64,000 nucleotides of DNA from CBDDHT01 sp965227905 (lineage in GTDB: Bacteria; Pseudomonadota; Alphaproteobacteria; Rhizobiales; Methyloligellaceae), in contig OZ245780.1 in the NCBI GenBank assembly GCA_965227905.1, positions 1,426,001 to 1,490,000 of the forward strand, in the 5' to 3' direction. Shown here in pieces: positions 17,276-27,500 of the stretch (its first letter is position 1; each line of letters starts with the position of its first letter). The notes under the pieces are model-generated. The model did no database searches and was not told the DNA's origin. It saw nothing but the letters and a program-made list of their open reading frames with translations. The position numbers and the translations under genes are program-made.

Positions 17276-18538
17276 CTAGTTGATGAGCAGGACAGTGCCT
17301 TTGCTCGTCTGCATGACTGGCGCGTATTTGGCTTTCTTACTGTCATTCTTGACTTCGAGGTACGCCTTGCCGCCGATCTCGATGCTATCTGCAATGATCG
17401 TCGTCACTGGCGATGCCGCCCATGTGTCGGATTCACCCCAATATGCCAGGTGTTGATTGGGAAGATACACAACGCCGCCAATCTTCAAATCTGAGCGTCC
17501 GTTGATGATAGATTTACCGCTCATGACAGTTGTCGCGTCTGCGGCAATGGAGACGCCTGCCATCGCGCCCGTGACCGCGGCCGTGATATCGACCTTGCTC
17601 TTGCCGTCTATGTCCAGATAGGCGTTATCACCGGTGAGAAAGATACCAATCCCTTCTCCCTTGATCTTAGAAGATCCACGCAGGATCAGAGGGCCATCTT
17701 TGATCACATAGATGCCCGGTTTCATATTGATATTCTTTGCATCGACGCGCAGTCCACCGCAGTAAACGCCGGGGTTCAGGATTGCCGTCGTGCGCCGGAT
17801 CCAGTCCGTATTGGTATGGGTGCAGGCGCCGACATAGGGGCTCATCCAATTTCGCAGAGGATCGGGCACCGGTTGACAATAGGACTGCGGAAGTGGGTCG
17901 GCCTTGAATTGACCCAGGATGCCGGCTCGCCCGACAGCACACAGGCTTTCCGATTCGACCTTGCCGCGGCCATTGAATTTGATCGACTGCGCGCCGTCGG
18001 CATCAGACCAGATTACGCAGTCTTTGGCCTTCACTTTGCCTTCACCGACAAACTGAATTCCTACGTTCGAATTGCGGCCCAGGGCAAGAATGCAAACCGG
18101 TTGGCTCTCGACATTGGCTTTTGCAATGCTCTCGAGTTTGGCTTTGAATTTGTCATGACCCGCGATCTGGAGAACTTCGGATTTGACGACAACCCTGCCT
18201 CTGATCGAAACGGTCTTCTTCTTGGTATTGACCTTGTAGCTGTACCGAAACTTCTGGCCCTTGCCGACATTGTCCGAGAGCACTTTCAGATGACCGTCGA
18301 GAATATTCCCTATGGCCGCATGGATATCGGAATCGGACTTCCCGGAGTTGGCGATAAAACCATGCGCGGCGGTAAGAGCGATCGAGTCGAGTTTTTGCTG
18401 CAGGCCGTTTTTTGCATTGAAGACTGTACCGATATCCAACACCGCTCCTAGGATGAGCGCGACGGGCACGAGGACCAGTGCGAACGATATAAGCACACTG
18501 CCTGAAGAGTCTGATTGGAACTGGCGAAGCTGTATCAT
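17276..18538 (-). CDS. TadG-like protein with a beta-rich C-terminal region
   Basis: A 420-residue protein with a TadE/TadG-type N-terminus: short polar lead, GSVLISFALVLVPVALILGAVLDIG as the single membrane helix (about 12-40), then a region like DUF2134-type pilus-assembly proteins (VFNAKNGLQQKLDSIALTAA). From about residue 145 it becomes a long beta-strand-rich, Gly/Lys/Asp-rich segment with five Cys residues and regular short strands, perhaps a beta-helix. There is no VWA metal motif. It would sit on the outer face of the inner membrane. No tad operon is nearby, making this the second orphan TadG-like gene in the window. It converges with the GGDEF gene and is divergent from the cytochrome gene. 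Confidence 0.75.
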   Translation of the reverse strand: MIQLRQFQSDSSGSVLISFALVLVPVALILGAVLDIGTVFNAKNGLQQKLDSIALTAAHGFIANSGKSDSDIHAAIGNILDGHLKVLSDNVGKGQKFRYSYKVNTKKKTVSIRGRVVVKSEVLQIAGHDKFKAKLESIAKANVESQPVCILALGRNSNVGIQFVGEGKVKAKDCVIWSDADGAQSIKFNGRGKVESESLCAVGRAGILGQFKADPLPQSYCQPVPDPLRNWMSPYVGACTHTNTDWIRRTTAILNPGVYCGGLRVDAKNINMKPGIYVIKDGPLILRGSSKIKGEGIGIFLTGDNAYLDIDGKSKVDITAAVTGAMAGVSIAADATTVMSGKSIINGRSDLKIGGVVYLPNQHLAYWGESDTWAASPVTTIIADSIEIGGKAYLEVKNDSKKAKYAPVMQTSKGTVLLIN

Positions 18539-18905
18539 GAAGCGAATTTGACATGAAATCTTTAGGAAATTCTTAGGCGCTTAATATTGAAAAGCAGAAT
18601 TTCACGAGCATTCGAGCGTTGATTGTTTTTTTAGGATAATTCTATGTTTTGTTGGTAAATAAGAACCCTGGAATTCCATTCTGGCAGCAGAAAAATGTGG
18701 TTTATACCACATTTACGCTAAAACCTTCCCTCTGGTGTTAACTGATTTAGTTAGCCGTAGCCTGCTGATTTCAGTGTGTTTTTCCCTATTCCCGATAGCC
18801 TGCGGTCCGAACGGGCTGTTTTGCGCTGGGTGTGTGGCGCACGACCGCCCAGGCAGAGGACAACCGAACCGCCGTTTGTGCGTATCGGAAGTTGGGGAGA
18901 AGACA
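18539..18905. other. AT-rich divergent regulatory region
   Basis: About 370 bases between the divergent TadG-like gene and the cytochrome gene. Bases 18540-18720 are clearly AT-richer than the surroundings and probably carry both promoters. A 22-bp perfect palindrome lies at 18693-18714. An open frame continues into this region from the cytochrome gene, but a GTG at 18906 with a strong GGGGAG is the better start. Confidence 0.55.
18693..18714. promoter_or_regulatory. Palindrome AAATGTGGT-TTAT-ACCACATTT, possible operator
   Basis: Two 9-base arms are exact reverse complements around a 4-base spacer, inside the AT-rich divergent region about 190 bases ahead of the cytochrome start. Size and symmetry suit a dimeric regulator. 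The regulator is not known, and a hairpin in the transcript is an alternative. Confidence 0.45.
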
Positions 18906-21071
18906 GTGCGCAGCAAACGATTAAGAATATTCGGAGCGATGTTGACAGGTACGGCCGCTTTTTGGGCCGTCGGATCATGGGCGCAAACGGCGCCTGAACC
19001 CGAAATCGAGGTGCCGACAATCAGCACACTTGAGGGCGTGTCTCCTCCGCAGGCCGATACCGACGATATCATCAAGGACAAGCTTGCAGCCCAGGCGCTG
19101 GGCAAGGCATTGTTTTGGGATATCCAGGCCGGATCGGACGGACAGGCATGCGCCAGTTGTCACTTCCATGCCGGCGCTGATATTCGAATCCGAAATCAGG
19201 TCAATCCCGGTCATGACGATATCTTCGACGAGAAAGTCGAAGGTGGCGTGACCGGCCCGAATGAGGCGCTCACTGAAGTCGAGTTTCCATTCCGCAAGCT
19301 GGCAGATATCGACGACCGCAACTCCGACATTCTGCATGACAAGAACGACCGTTTCTCGTCTCAGGGTACATTTGCTGGCGAATTCATCTCTGCTACGAAA
19401 CGCCATGGCAAGAAGTCCAGGCGTAACAAGCGCGGCAAAGACAAGCGCAAGGCGCATTATCGCCATCATGGCTCAAAATATCGTGCGGCACGCGAAAAGT
19501 GCGATCTGAATTTTGATCCAGACAATAACCCGTTCCACGATCGCGGTTTGATTTTCCGCAAGGTTGAACCGCGGCACACGCCAACGGTTATCAATGCAGC
19601 CTTCAACCATCGCCAGTTCTGGGACGGTCGTGCGAACAATGTGTTCAACGGTGTCGATCCGTTTGGGCGCCGGACGAATGAGGCTGTCCCGAGTGCAGGT
19701 GTTCTGGTCAAGGCAAAAAACAAACTCAAAGTCGAGTTGAAGAAGCTTGAAATCCGGAATTCGAGCCTTGCATCGCAGGCGGTGGGGCCGCCCTTGTCAG
19801 ACTTTGAGATGTCCTGTTCCGGTCGGACATTCCCCGATCTCGGTCGCAAACTCCTGAAGCTACGCGCTTTGGCATCGCAACAGGTGCGGAGCGACGATAG
19901 CCTCTTCTCCCGCATGCGCGGTCTGGTCGACCGCAAAGGCTATGGCCTGAGAAAGAAGTACGACTATCTGGTGAAAAAGGCCTTCCACAAAGATTATTGG
20001 AATGTGAAGGGGAATTTCTCGATCCTTGAAGACGGGACAGTGGTGAAAGACAAAAAGGGCTTCACCATGATGGAGCTCAACTTCTCGCTGTTCTGGGGGC
20101 TTGCGGTCCAGGAATATGAAAAACTCCTGATCTCCGATCAATCCAAGTTCGATTCAGGTGAACTCAGTGAAGCTGGTGAGCGCGGCAAGGAGATCTTCCT
20201 CAACAAGGGCAAGTGCGTGAACTGCCATAAAGGTCCGCTGCTCAGCGGAGCAACCGTTCCGCCATTGCAGAACGAACAACTTGTCGAGCGCATGATCATG
20301 GGTGACAACGGCATCGCGCTCTACGACAACGCCTTCTACAATATTGGCGTGCGTCCGACATTCGAGGATCTTGGTGTGGGTGGCGAAGATCCCTTTGGGA
20401 ACCCGCTGTCCTTCACGCTGCAATGGATCGATCTCCTTCGCGGAAACGATCCGATTGATCCCGGCGTCCGAGAAGTCGACTCCTGCAAGTTCGAGGTGCC
20501 TTTCGACACCGACAACTGCTCGAGCGTCCCAAGCGATCCGAGTGTTATCGACAGTCTGCGTAGTGCCGTCGATGGTGCCTTCAAGGTTCCGATCCTCCGG
20601 AACGTGGGTCTGAACCCGCCATACTTCCACAATGGCGGTCAGGCAACGCTCAAGCAGGTTGTCGAGTTCTATAACCGCGGTGGTGATCGCCGTGGCCCAA
20701 ATGGAGACGACACGACGGGCTTTGAAGGAAACAAGAGCAATCTCGATCCGGATATCCAGAATCTTGGATTGAGCGAAGACGAGCAGGACGACCTTGTGAC
20801 CTTCATGCTCGAGCTTTCAGATCCGCGCGTTGCCTGCCACATGGGGCCTTTCGACCATCCCTCTCTAAAAGTCACGAACGGTCATGACGAGGTTGCCAAG
20901 CGGAATGGTACGGCAAAGGATCGCATCCTCTTCCTTCCCGCTGTCGGCAAGGGAGGGCTTGAAGCTATCGACAAGCCTTGTTTCCCGAATTCAGGCGACT
21001 TGTTCGGCGAGATGCAGGACGTTCTGGCCAAAGTCGGAGAGAAGCCACGGCGCAGCCGTCGCCGTCGGTAG
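18906..21071 (+). CDS. Dihaem cytochrome c peroxidase-like protein with a basic insert
   Basis: A 721-residue exported protein. GTG at 18906 follows GGGGAG by about 8 bases and gives a good signal peptide (basic start, FGAMLTGTAAFWAVG core, cut near WAQ). Two c-type haem sites are visible: CASCH from C82 and CVNCH from C437, in the layout of the CcpA/MauG peroxidase superfamily (GKALFWDIQ, then TPTVINAAFNHRQFWDGR and PILRNVGLNPPYFHNGG). These proteins reduce hydrogen peroxide or oxidise other substrates in the periplasm. At about 720 residues it is far longer than classical CcpA (about 330). An insert at about 163-198 is very rich in Lys, Arg and His, and the C-terminus ends in PRRSRRRR. The substrate is unknown. 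Confidence 0.85.
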   Translation: MRSKRLRIFGAMLTGTAAFWAVGSWAQTAPEPEIEVPTISTLEGVSPPQADTDDIIKDKLAAQALGKALFWDIQAGSDGQACASCHFHAGADIRIRNQVNPGHDDIFDEKVEGGVTGPNEALTEVEFPFRKLADIDDRNSDILHDKNDRFSSQGTFAGEFISATKRHGKKSRRNKRGKDKRKAHYRHHGSKYRAAREKCDLNFDPDNNPFHDRGLIFRKVEPRHTPTVINAAFNHRQFWDGRANNVFNGVDPFGRRTNEAVPSAGVLVKAKNKLKVELKKLEIRNSSLASQAVGPPLSDFEMSCSGRTFPDLGRKLLKLRALASQQVRSDDSLFSRMRGLVDRKGYGLRKKYDYLVKKAFHKDYWNVKGNFSILEDGTVVKDKKGFTMMELNFSLFWGLAVQEYEKLLISDQSKFDSGELSEAGERGKEIFLNKGKCVNCHKGPLLSGATVPPLQNEQLVERMIMGDNGIALYDNAFYNIGVRPTFEDLGVGGEDPFGNPLSFTLQWIDLLRGNDPIDPGVREVDSCKFEVPFDTDNCSSVPSDPSVIDSLRSAVDGAFKVPILRNVGLNPPYFHNGGQATLKQVVEFYNRGGDRRGPNGDDTTGFEGNKSNLDPDIQNLGLSEDEQDDLVTFMLELSDPRVACHMGPFDHPSLKVTNGHDEVAKRNGTAKDRILFLPAVGKGGLEAIDKPCFPNSGDLFGEMQDVLAKVGEKPRRSRRRR

Positions 21072-21108
21072 GTTCTCTGGAAGAGCCACACTTTGCAAGA
21101 AAGCGTTG

Positions 21109-21134
21109 CGCCCGCAGGGAAACCGAGCGGGCGC
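21109..21134 (+). terminator. Hairpin after the cytochrome gene, possible terminator
   Basis: GCGCCCGC and GCGGGCGC form an 8-bp GC-rich stem with an 11-base loop, and flanking GCG/CGC can extend it past a small internal loop. It starts 38 bases after the cytochrome stop. No clear T-run follows, so this is a weaker terminator call. Confidence 0.45.
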
Positions 21135-21405
21135 TTCGCATTGTGTCTGGCGATTCGATCCTGTTTCCTCGGTTGTCCTGTCCGTCTCCCGTCAGGAGAG
21201 AGGAGGGGGGCCAGAGCAAATCGGCGCTCTCAAAAGCCTCTCCCAGATGGCGAGGGATCGGCGAAGAGGTCAGATCAGCGTGCGGTTCTTTTCGCTTTGT
21301 ATGGGGTTGTTCCTCAATTTCTCGAGTGCCCCCCAGATACCAGCGGGCCCAAGATGGCAACCAGGCTCCTTGTTGGCGAAGCCGTTGACGGGCAGCAGGC
21401 CAAGC

Positions 21406-21435
21406 AAAACGCCCGCTCGGTGTAACCGGCGGGCG
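21406..21435 (-). terminator. Rho-independent terminator of the giant adhesin gene
   Basis: Read on the minus strand, CGCCCGC and GCGGGCG pair around an inner CGGT/ACCG stem, and TTTT follows directly. It lies about 80 bases past the stop codon of the adhesin gene and has all the parts of an intrinsic terminator. Confidence 0.8.
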
Positions 21436-21513
21436 CTATGCGTGATTTCATCAGAGTCTCGTTGAGTCTCGGACTGAAGTCCAGCAGCAAGGCTCAGCAA
21501 AGTCCGACAAAAC

Positions 21514-24500
21514 TTAGAACTCAACACGCTCGATATCGTAGAAGTTAATGCTGGAGCCATCCTGCAAGGTAATTGTGCCATCGGCATCGTCCGAGAGGGT
21601 GAGGCTGTCGGAATCCTGATTAGTGATCGATCCTTCGGTCAGGTTGATCGTCCAGTCGACGCCGAAAGTTCCCAGATTGGAGCCGCCGGAAGAGTCATGG
21701 AGTTCGATCGTATCTGTCCAGCTGGCACCCTGGCCACCGGAGATCGTGTCGGTGCCATGACCTTCCCAGAAGACGAACAGATCCGAACCATCGGCACCAT
21801 ACAGCGTATCGTTCCCGGCTCCGCCCTGAAGTGTGTCATTTCCAGCTTCGGCCCAAAGTGTGTCGGTGCCTTCACCGCCATAAAGTGTGTCGTCGCCCGC
21901 ACCGGTGTAGATCGTGTCGTTGCCCGCGCCGCCATAGATCGTATCTGTCTGTGTTGCGTCGCCGGCATCGTTATCGAATGTATCGTTCCCTGCACCGAGA
22001 TTGACCGTAACACCGCCCGTATCGGTGCCATACACCGTGTCGTCGTGGTCCGACGCAATGACGCCTTCGATACTGGTGTACGTATCGCCTGCCGCATCTC
22101 CACCTACGCCGACACCCGTATCGAGATTGACGTTTACAGCTTCGTCGGAGTTCTCGTAGGACACGATATCGGTGTCCGCGCCTCCGTCGATCACGTCGAC
22201 CGCGGAGCCGGCAACGATGGTATCATTGCCGGCATCACCGTTGAGCGTATTGACTTCGGCAGGCAGACCGTTCAGGCCGGAACTGTAAAGTGCGGAAACC
22301 TCACTCGGGGCAAGCTGGGAATCCAGAACGACGATCTCATCGATGGTGCCGTCCCAATACTCATTATAGCCGTCCTTTGCACCGACGACCATTGGTCCGG
22401 TGTTTCCTGTGAGGTTGGCCGTGCTGGTTGGATCGGAAGCAACGAGCGCGCCATTCAGATAGAGTTCCAAGCCATTGGCGCCCCAGCTGAGCGAGAAATG
22501 GTACCATTCGTCAGCGTTGACCCCGGTATACTCTATTTTGTCGCCGTCCAAATCGACACTCAACTTGCCGTTTTCGACATATACTTTGAGTTCATCGGCT
22601 CCCCCCTTCTTATTGATGAGGTAATTTTTCTGGCTGCCGACTTCATCCGCATTGAACCACAACTGAATGGTGCCTGTAGATAGCGCGAGATTGCTGTTAT
22701 GCGCTATCTCGATATAGTCGTCCGTCTGATCGAAGTCGGCCGCTGTATCGGTGATGCCCGTGTTTGGTCCGGCCACACCCAGGGTCACGCCGTTGGCGTA
22801 GGTACCGTGGTTTGTTCCCGTTTCATCGATGACCGTCGTCCCACTCGATTCGCCGAGCCGCCAATAGCCGACCGGATTGTATCCATTGATGACTTCGTCA
22901 GGCGACTGCTCGGTCACACCGTCTCCAGCATAAAGCGTGTCATCGCCGGTGCCGCCCGATAGGGTGTCGCTTCCAACCCCGCCATAGAGCGTGTCGTTGC
23001 CATCTCCACCGGTCAGGGTGTCGTTATAGGATCCCGTTGGCGTACCGACGGTTGCACCATTTGAGAGCGTCAAATCGTTGGATCCGGCAAGATCGGTTAC
23101 CGATGTCGAGCTTGCTGTATCAAACTGCCAGTTCGACACAAGACCCTGTTCATTGGTCGGGTCTGTCAATTCACTGCCGGCATTGTTTGCAATTTCCTGA
23201 GCCGTTCGGACATCATCGAACAGACGGATTTCATCAATTGTTCCGTTGAATATTTGGTCCGTATTGTAAGAACCGCCAACGCTATCCTGCTCCTGGCCGA
23301 AGACAAGCGTCCCGCCCGTTTCAAGCACGGTCCCTTGCTTGTGCGTGCCCGAATCCACCAAAGCACCATCGACATAGACATTCAGCGCACCGGTCGCACT
23401 ATCCCAACTGACCGATAGAGAATGGTCATTTCCGTCAAAAAGCGTTGGAGCAATGTTCGACACTTCATAGATTGATCCATCGATGTAGACATCGACTGAG
23501 TTAGGATTGCTTGCACTGTTCGAAGCGCGACCCACAATTGCGAATTCGTTGGCCTGAGATGCAACCGCATAGGAAACAAGTGGCGCACCATTGATCGGCA
23601 GCGTCGACGAGTTGAAAGAGATCTCAAAGGTCAAAGCCGACGTCGGGAAGTCGGAAATTCCTGAAGCCAAGGCGACATCGTCGTTGCCGGTCTGATTGAG
23701 AACCAAACGCGTATCACCGTCCTCGGAATCGCCGATAAGCGTGTCGTTACCATCCCCGCCGTCGAGGTTGTCCGCACCGGTACCACCGACGAGTGTGTCG
23801 TTGCCTGCATCACCGTCGAGATCGTCCGTCCCTTCGCCGCCATAGATGACATCGTCGCCACCGGCACCGCTCAATGTGTCGTTGCCGTCGAAACCGTAGA
23901 TGATATCGGTATCGGCATCGCCGCTGATAGTGTCGGCATTGTCGGTGCCGAACTGCAGCCTGACGTCTTCGGTTGTTGTCAGGCCGCCGCTATCCGTGAC
24001 CTGGACGGTAATGTCGTGCGAGCTTGTCGAAGATCCATCGATCAGAGCTGCGGTATTCTCGAAGTAGTTGATCGTTCCATCGGATTCTCCAACAATGAGA
24101 TCCATGTCGCCATCACCGTCGACGTCGGCAAAGGTGGGTGTGCTCTGCGAGCCGATATCGACAATGCCAAAAGGATTCAGAGAGGGCGTGTTGGAGAAAC
24201 TGGCATTTGCTGCGGTGCCGGTGTTTTCGTAGTAGTTGAGAACGCCATCGGCTTCACCGACGAACATGTCCATGTCGCCATCGCCATCGGCGTCGACAAA
24301 GGTGGGCGTGGCGTCTGAGCCGACGTCATTCCAACCACCGGTGATTCCGAAGGTTGTGTCGGAGACTTCGGTAAATGAGGGAGCCTGATCCGTTCCTGTG
24401 TTGATGAAGTAGTCCAGGAGGCCATTCTGGCCACCAACGACGGCATCCATATCTCCATCATTGTCGATGTCGACAAATGTTGGGGCGGAATAACTCCCAA

Positions 24501-27500
24501 CGTCGTGGCCATTCAGTGGATTTGCTGCGCCTGTTCGCTGAGTGAAGGAAGGTGACGTGCTATTCCCTGTATTCTCGAAGTAGTTGATTGTCCCGTCGGA
24601 TTCACCAATGAACACATCGAGATCGCCATCACCATCGATGTCGACAAAGCTCGGCGTTGCATCGGATCCGATATCGACAAGTCCGAACGGATTTTCGGAA
24701 TGAAACGAATAAGTCGGATTGGTCGCCGTTCCCGTATTCTCGTAATACTCGCTGTCGCCACCATAGGACCCGGCGTTCCCGATCATGATATCGAGGTCGC
24801 CGTCGCCATCGAGGTCAACCAATACAGGCGCGCTCCAAGAACCGACATCGATTCCGTTGAACGGATTGTCGCTACCGGTCTGCTGCGTCAAATCCAGGCC
24901 TAGACCACCACCGGCGATCTTTATCGCGCCTGTTGCGGAGTCGATCGTGAAGGCACCATTGGCATCGTTGGTCAGCGAATAAGTAAAGGTCTCACCTGCG
25001 TCTTGATCGACGCCGGTTGCCGTTGCAACAGTCGTTCCGATCGCGGCCCCGACCGCCAGGTCCTCGTTGCCTGTGAACGCGATGTCGGTTGGCGCTTCGT
25101 TGACGTCAGTCACCGAAACCGTAACGGCATGATCTGTCGTATTTGTACCGTCGGAAGATCGGATTGTAATCGTATGCGATGTGGCTGTCTCATAGTCCAG
25201 GGACTGGCCCGACGCCAAGCTTACCTGACCTGTGTTCGCATCGATCTCGAACAAGCCGCCTGCATTGTCGGCAAGAGAATAGGTGATTGATTCACCCGTC
25301 GTATCGGCATCGGTCGTCGTGGCCGTATAGATAACCGAGCTGTCGGACACGTTTTCAGCAGCGCTTGCTGCAGCACCAGAGGTGAACACCTGGCCGGTAT
25401 CATTGAGGTCGGTCACATTGACTGTAATGACTTCAGAATATGTGGCGCCATGGACATCCGTAACTTGCACGGTGATGTTGTGGCTGGTGGCACTTTCATA
25501 ATCGATTGACGCGCCTGTTTTGACCCGCACCTCGTTCCCGACAATCTCGAAATAGCCACTCGGATCATTGGTAATTGAGTAGGTTGCCGTTTCCGAGGGA
25601 ATTCCGCTATCGGCGTCCGTTGAACTCAGTGTCGCAACCACGGTTCCCACGGCAGAATTCTCATTTATCGTGCCGCCAGTGTGCGAAATATCGGTCGGCG
25701 TATCGTTGAGAATGTCAGCGGCGGCGAATGTGCCATCCGAGAACTGGAAGAACTCGACATGCGAGACTGTATCGGTGCCGTCTGGGGATCCTGGACGATT
25801 GTCCACGATCGTATAAGTGCCGCCGCTCTCGGTGATCGTGTAATCGGCCCAGGTGCCGGTATAGATGGCCGTATCGGTGCCAGAGGCGCCATAGATCGTG
25901 TCATCGCCACCGGCGCCGGTGATCATATCGTCGCCTTGCTGGGCATAGATCGTGTTGTCGCCTGATGAGCCGACGATCGTATCGTTATGTGCCGAGGCTG
26001 TGACGTTCTCGAAGCCCGAGATCGTGTCGCCCGTCGCTTCGCCGCCTGTGACCGTCTGGTTCTCCAAATCGATCGTGATGCCGGACGAGTTACCCCAGTA
26101 ACGGACCGTATCGATGCCATCGCCACCAACGAGTGTATCGGCGCCGGCACCACCTTCGATGATATCGTGACCGTCGCCACCATACATGGTGTCGTCACCG
26201 TCTCCGCCGACCATGATGTTCTGTCCGGCATCACCCGTCAGAATGTCTTCTTCAGACGTGCCGGTAATGCCCTCGTGAAGCGTGCCGCTCGTATGGCTAC
26301 CCTCATAGTCTTGGACGTTGATGGTGATGACTTCAGAATAGGTGTTGCCGCCGCCATCCGTGACTTCGACCGTAATGTCGAAGCTGGTGTCGGTTTCGTA
26401 GTCGATCGTCTGACCTGACTTAACACGGACTTCATTGCCGATGATTTCGAATTTGCCTGACGCATCGGTGGTGATCGCGTAGCTGAAGCTGTCGCCCGAA
26501 TCCGCGTCCGTCGTTGAGAGCGTTGCAACCGTCGCGCCGGAGGGATCGTAGGCCGAGTCGATCGTTCCACCGCTGGTGACCGTCTCGTTGACCGTCCCGC
26601 CAGTGAAGGTGATGTCCGTCGGCGTCTCGTCCAGTTCGTTCGAAACGGCGATGGTGAACGACTGCGTTGCATCGGACCCGTCTGCTGACGTTGCTTTGAT
26701 GTAGACCGTGTGCGACGTCGCCGTCTCATAATCGAGTTGCGAATTGTCGGCGACTGTCACGACACCGGTATTGGCGTCGACCGCGAACGGTCCTCCGACA
26801 ACCGGGTCTCCGCTGCCGTCGACGAGAGCGTAGGTGACACCATTGTTCGTTGCATCGCCGTCACTTGCCGAAGCGGTAACGCCGACGACCGTGCCGTTGG
26901 CAGCAGTCTCCGAAACCGTATTCGCGGCGGCATTCGAATCGGTCGGTGTCGAGACATCGAACTCGTCGATATCGTTGACATTGATCGTGTAGGTCTGGGT
27001 CGATGTTGAGCCGTCGTCAGAGGTTGCCGTGACCTCGATATCGTAGCTTGCAGCCGTCTCGCGATCGATGGCGCCTGCAACCGTTACGACACCGGTATTG
27101 GCATCGATGGCGAAGAGGCCGCCGGCATCATTAGAGAGGCTGTATGTGACATCGTCTGAGCCGTCGGCGTCAGTTGCCGAAGCCGTAATGCCGACCGTCG
27201 TGCCGACAGCGACATTTTCGTCTACCGCATTCGCCGATGCATTCGTGTCGGAGATGGCGCCGACATCGGCCTCGTCGAAGTCTGCGACATTGATTGTGAA
27301 GGTCTCGGTCGATGTGGAGCCATCGGTGCTGGTCGAGGTAACCTCGATCACATGAGATGTGTTGGTCTCAAAGTCGAGAGCACCGGCAACCGTGACAACG
27401 CCCGTATTGGCATCGATCGCAAAGAAACCGCCAGGATTGGAGGACAGGCTGTAGGACACCGTATCCGTGACATCGACGTCGGAGGCGAGGGCGGTTACAC

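Noticed and set aside
21697..22683. Long plus-strand open frame of 328 codons opposite the adhesin's LamG/RTX region
   Set aside because: It is exactly antisense to a strongly patterned coding sequence, has no domain and arises from codon bias of the repeats. Similar frames at 25987-26418, 27352-27831 and 34603-35115 are rejected for the same reason.
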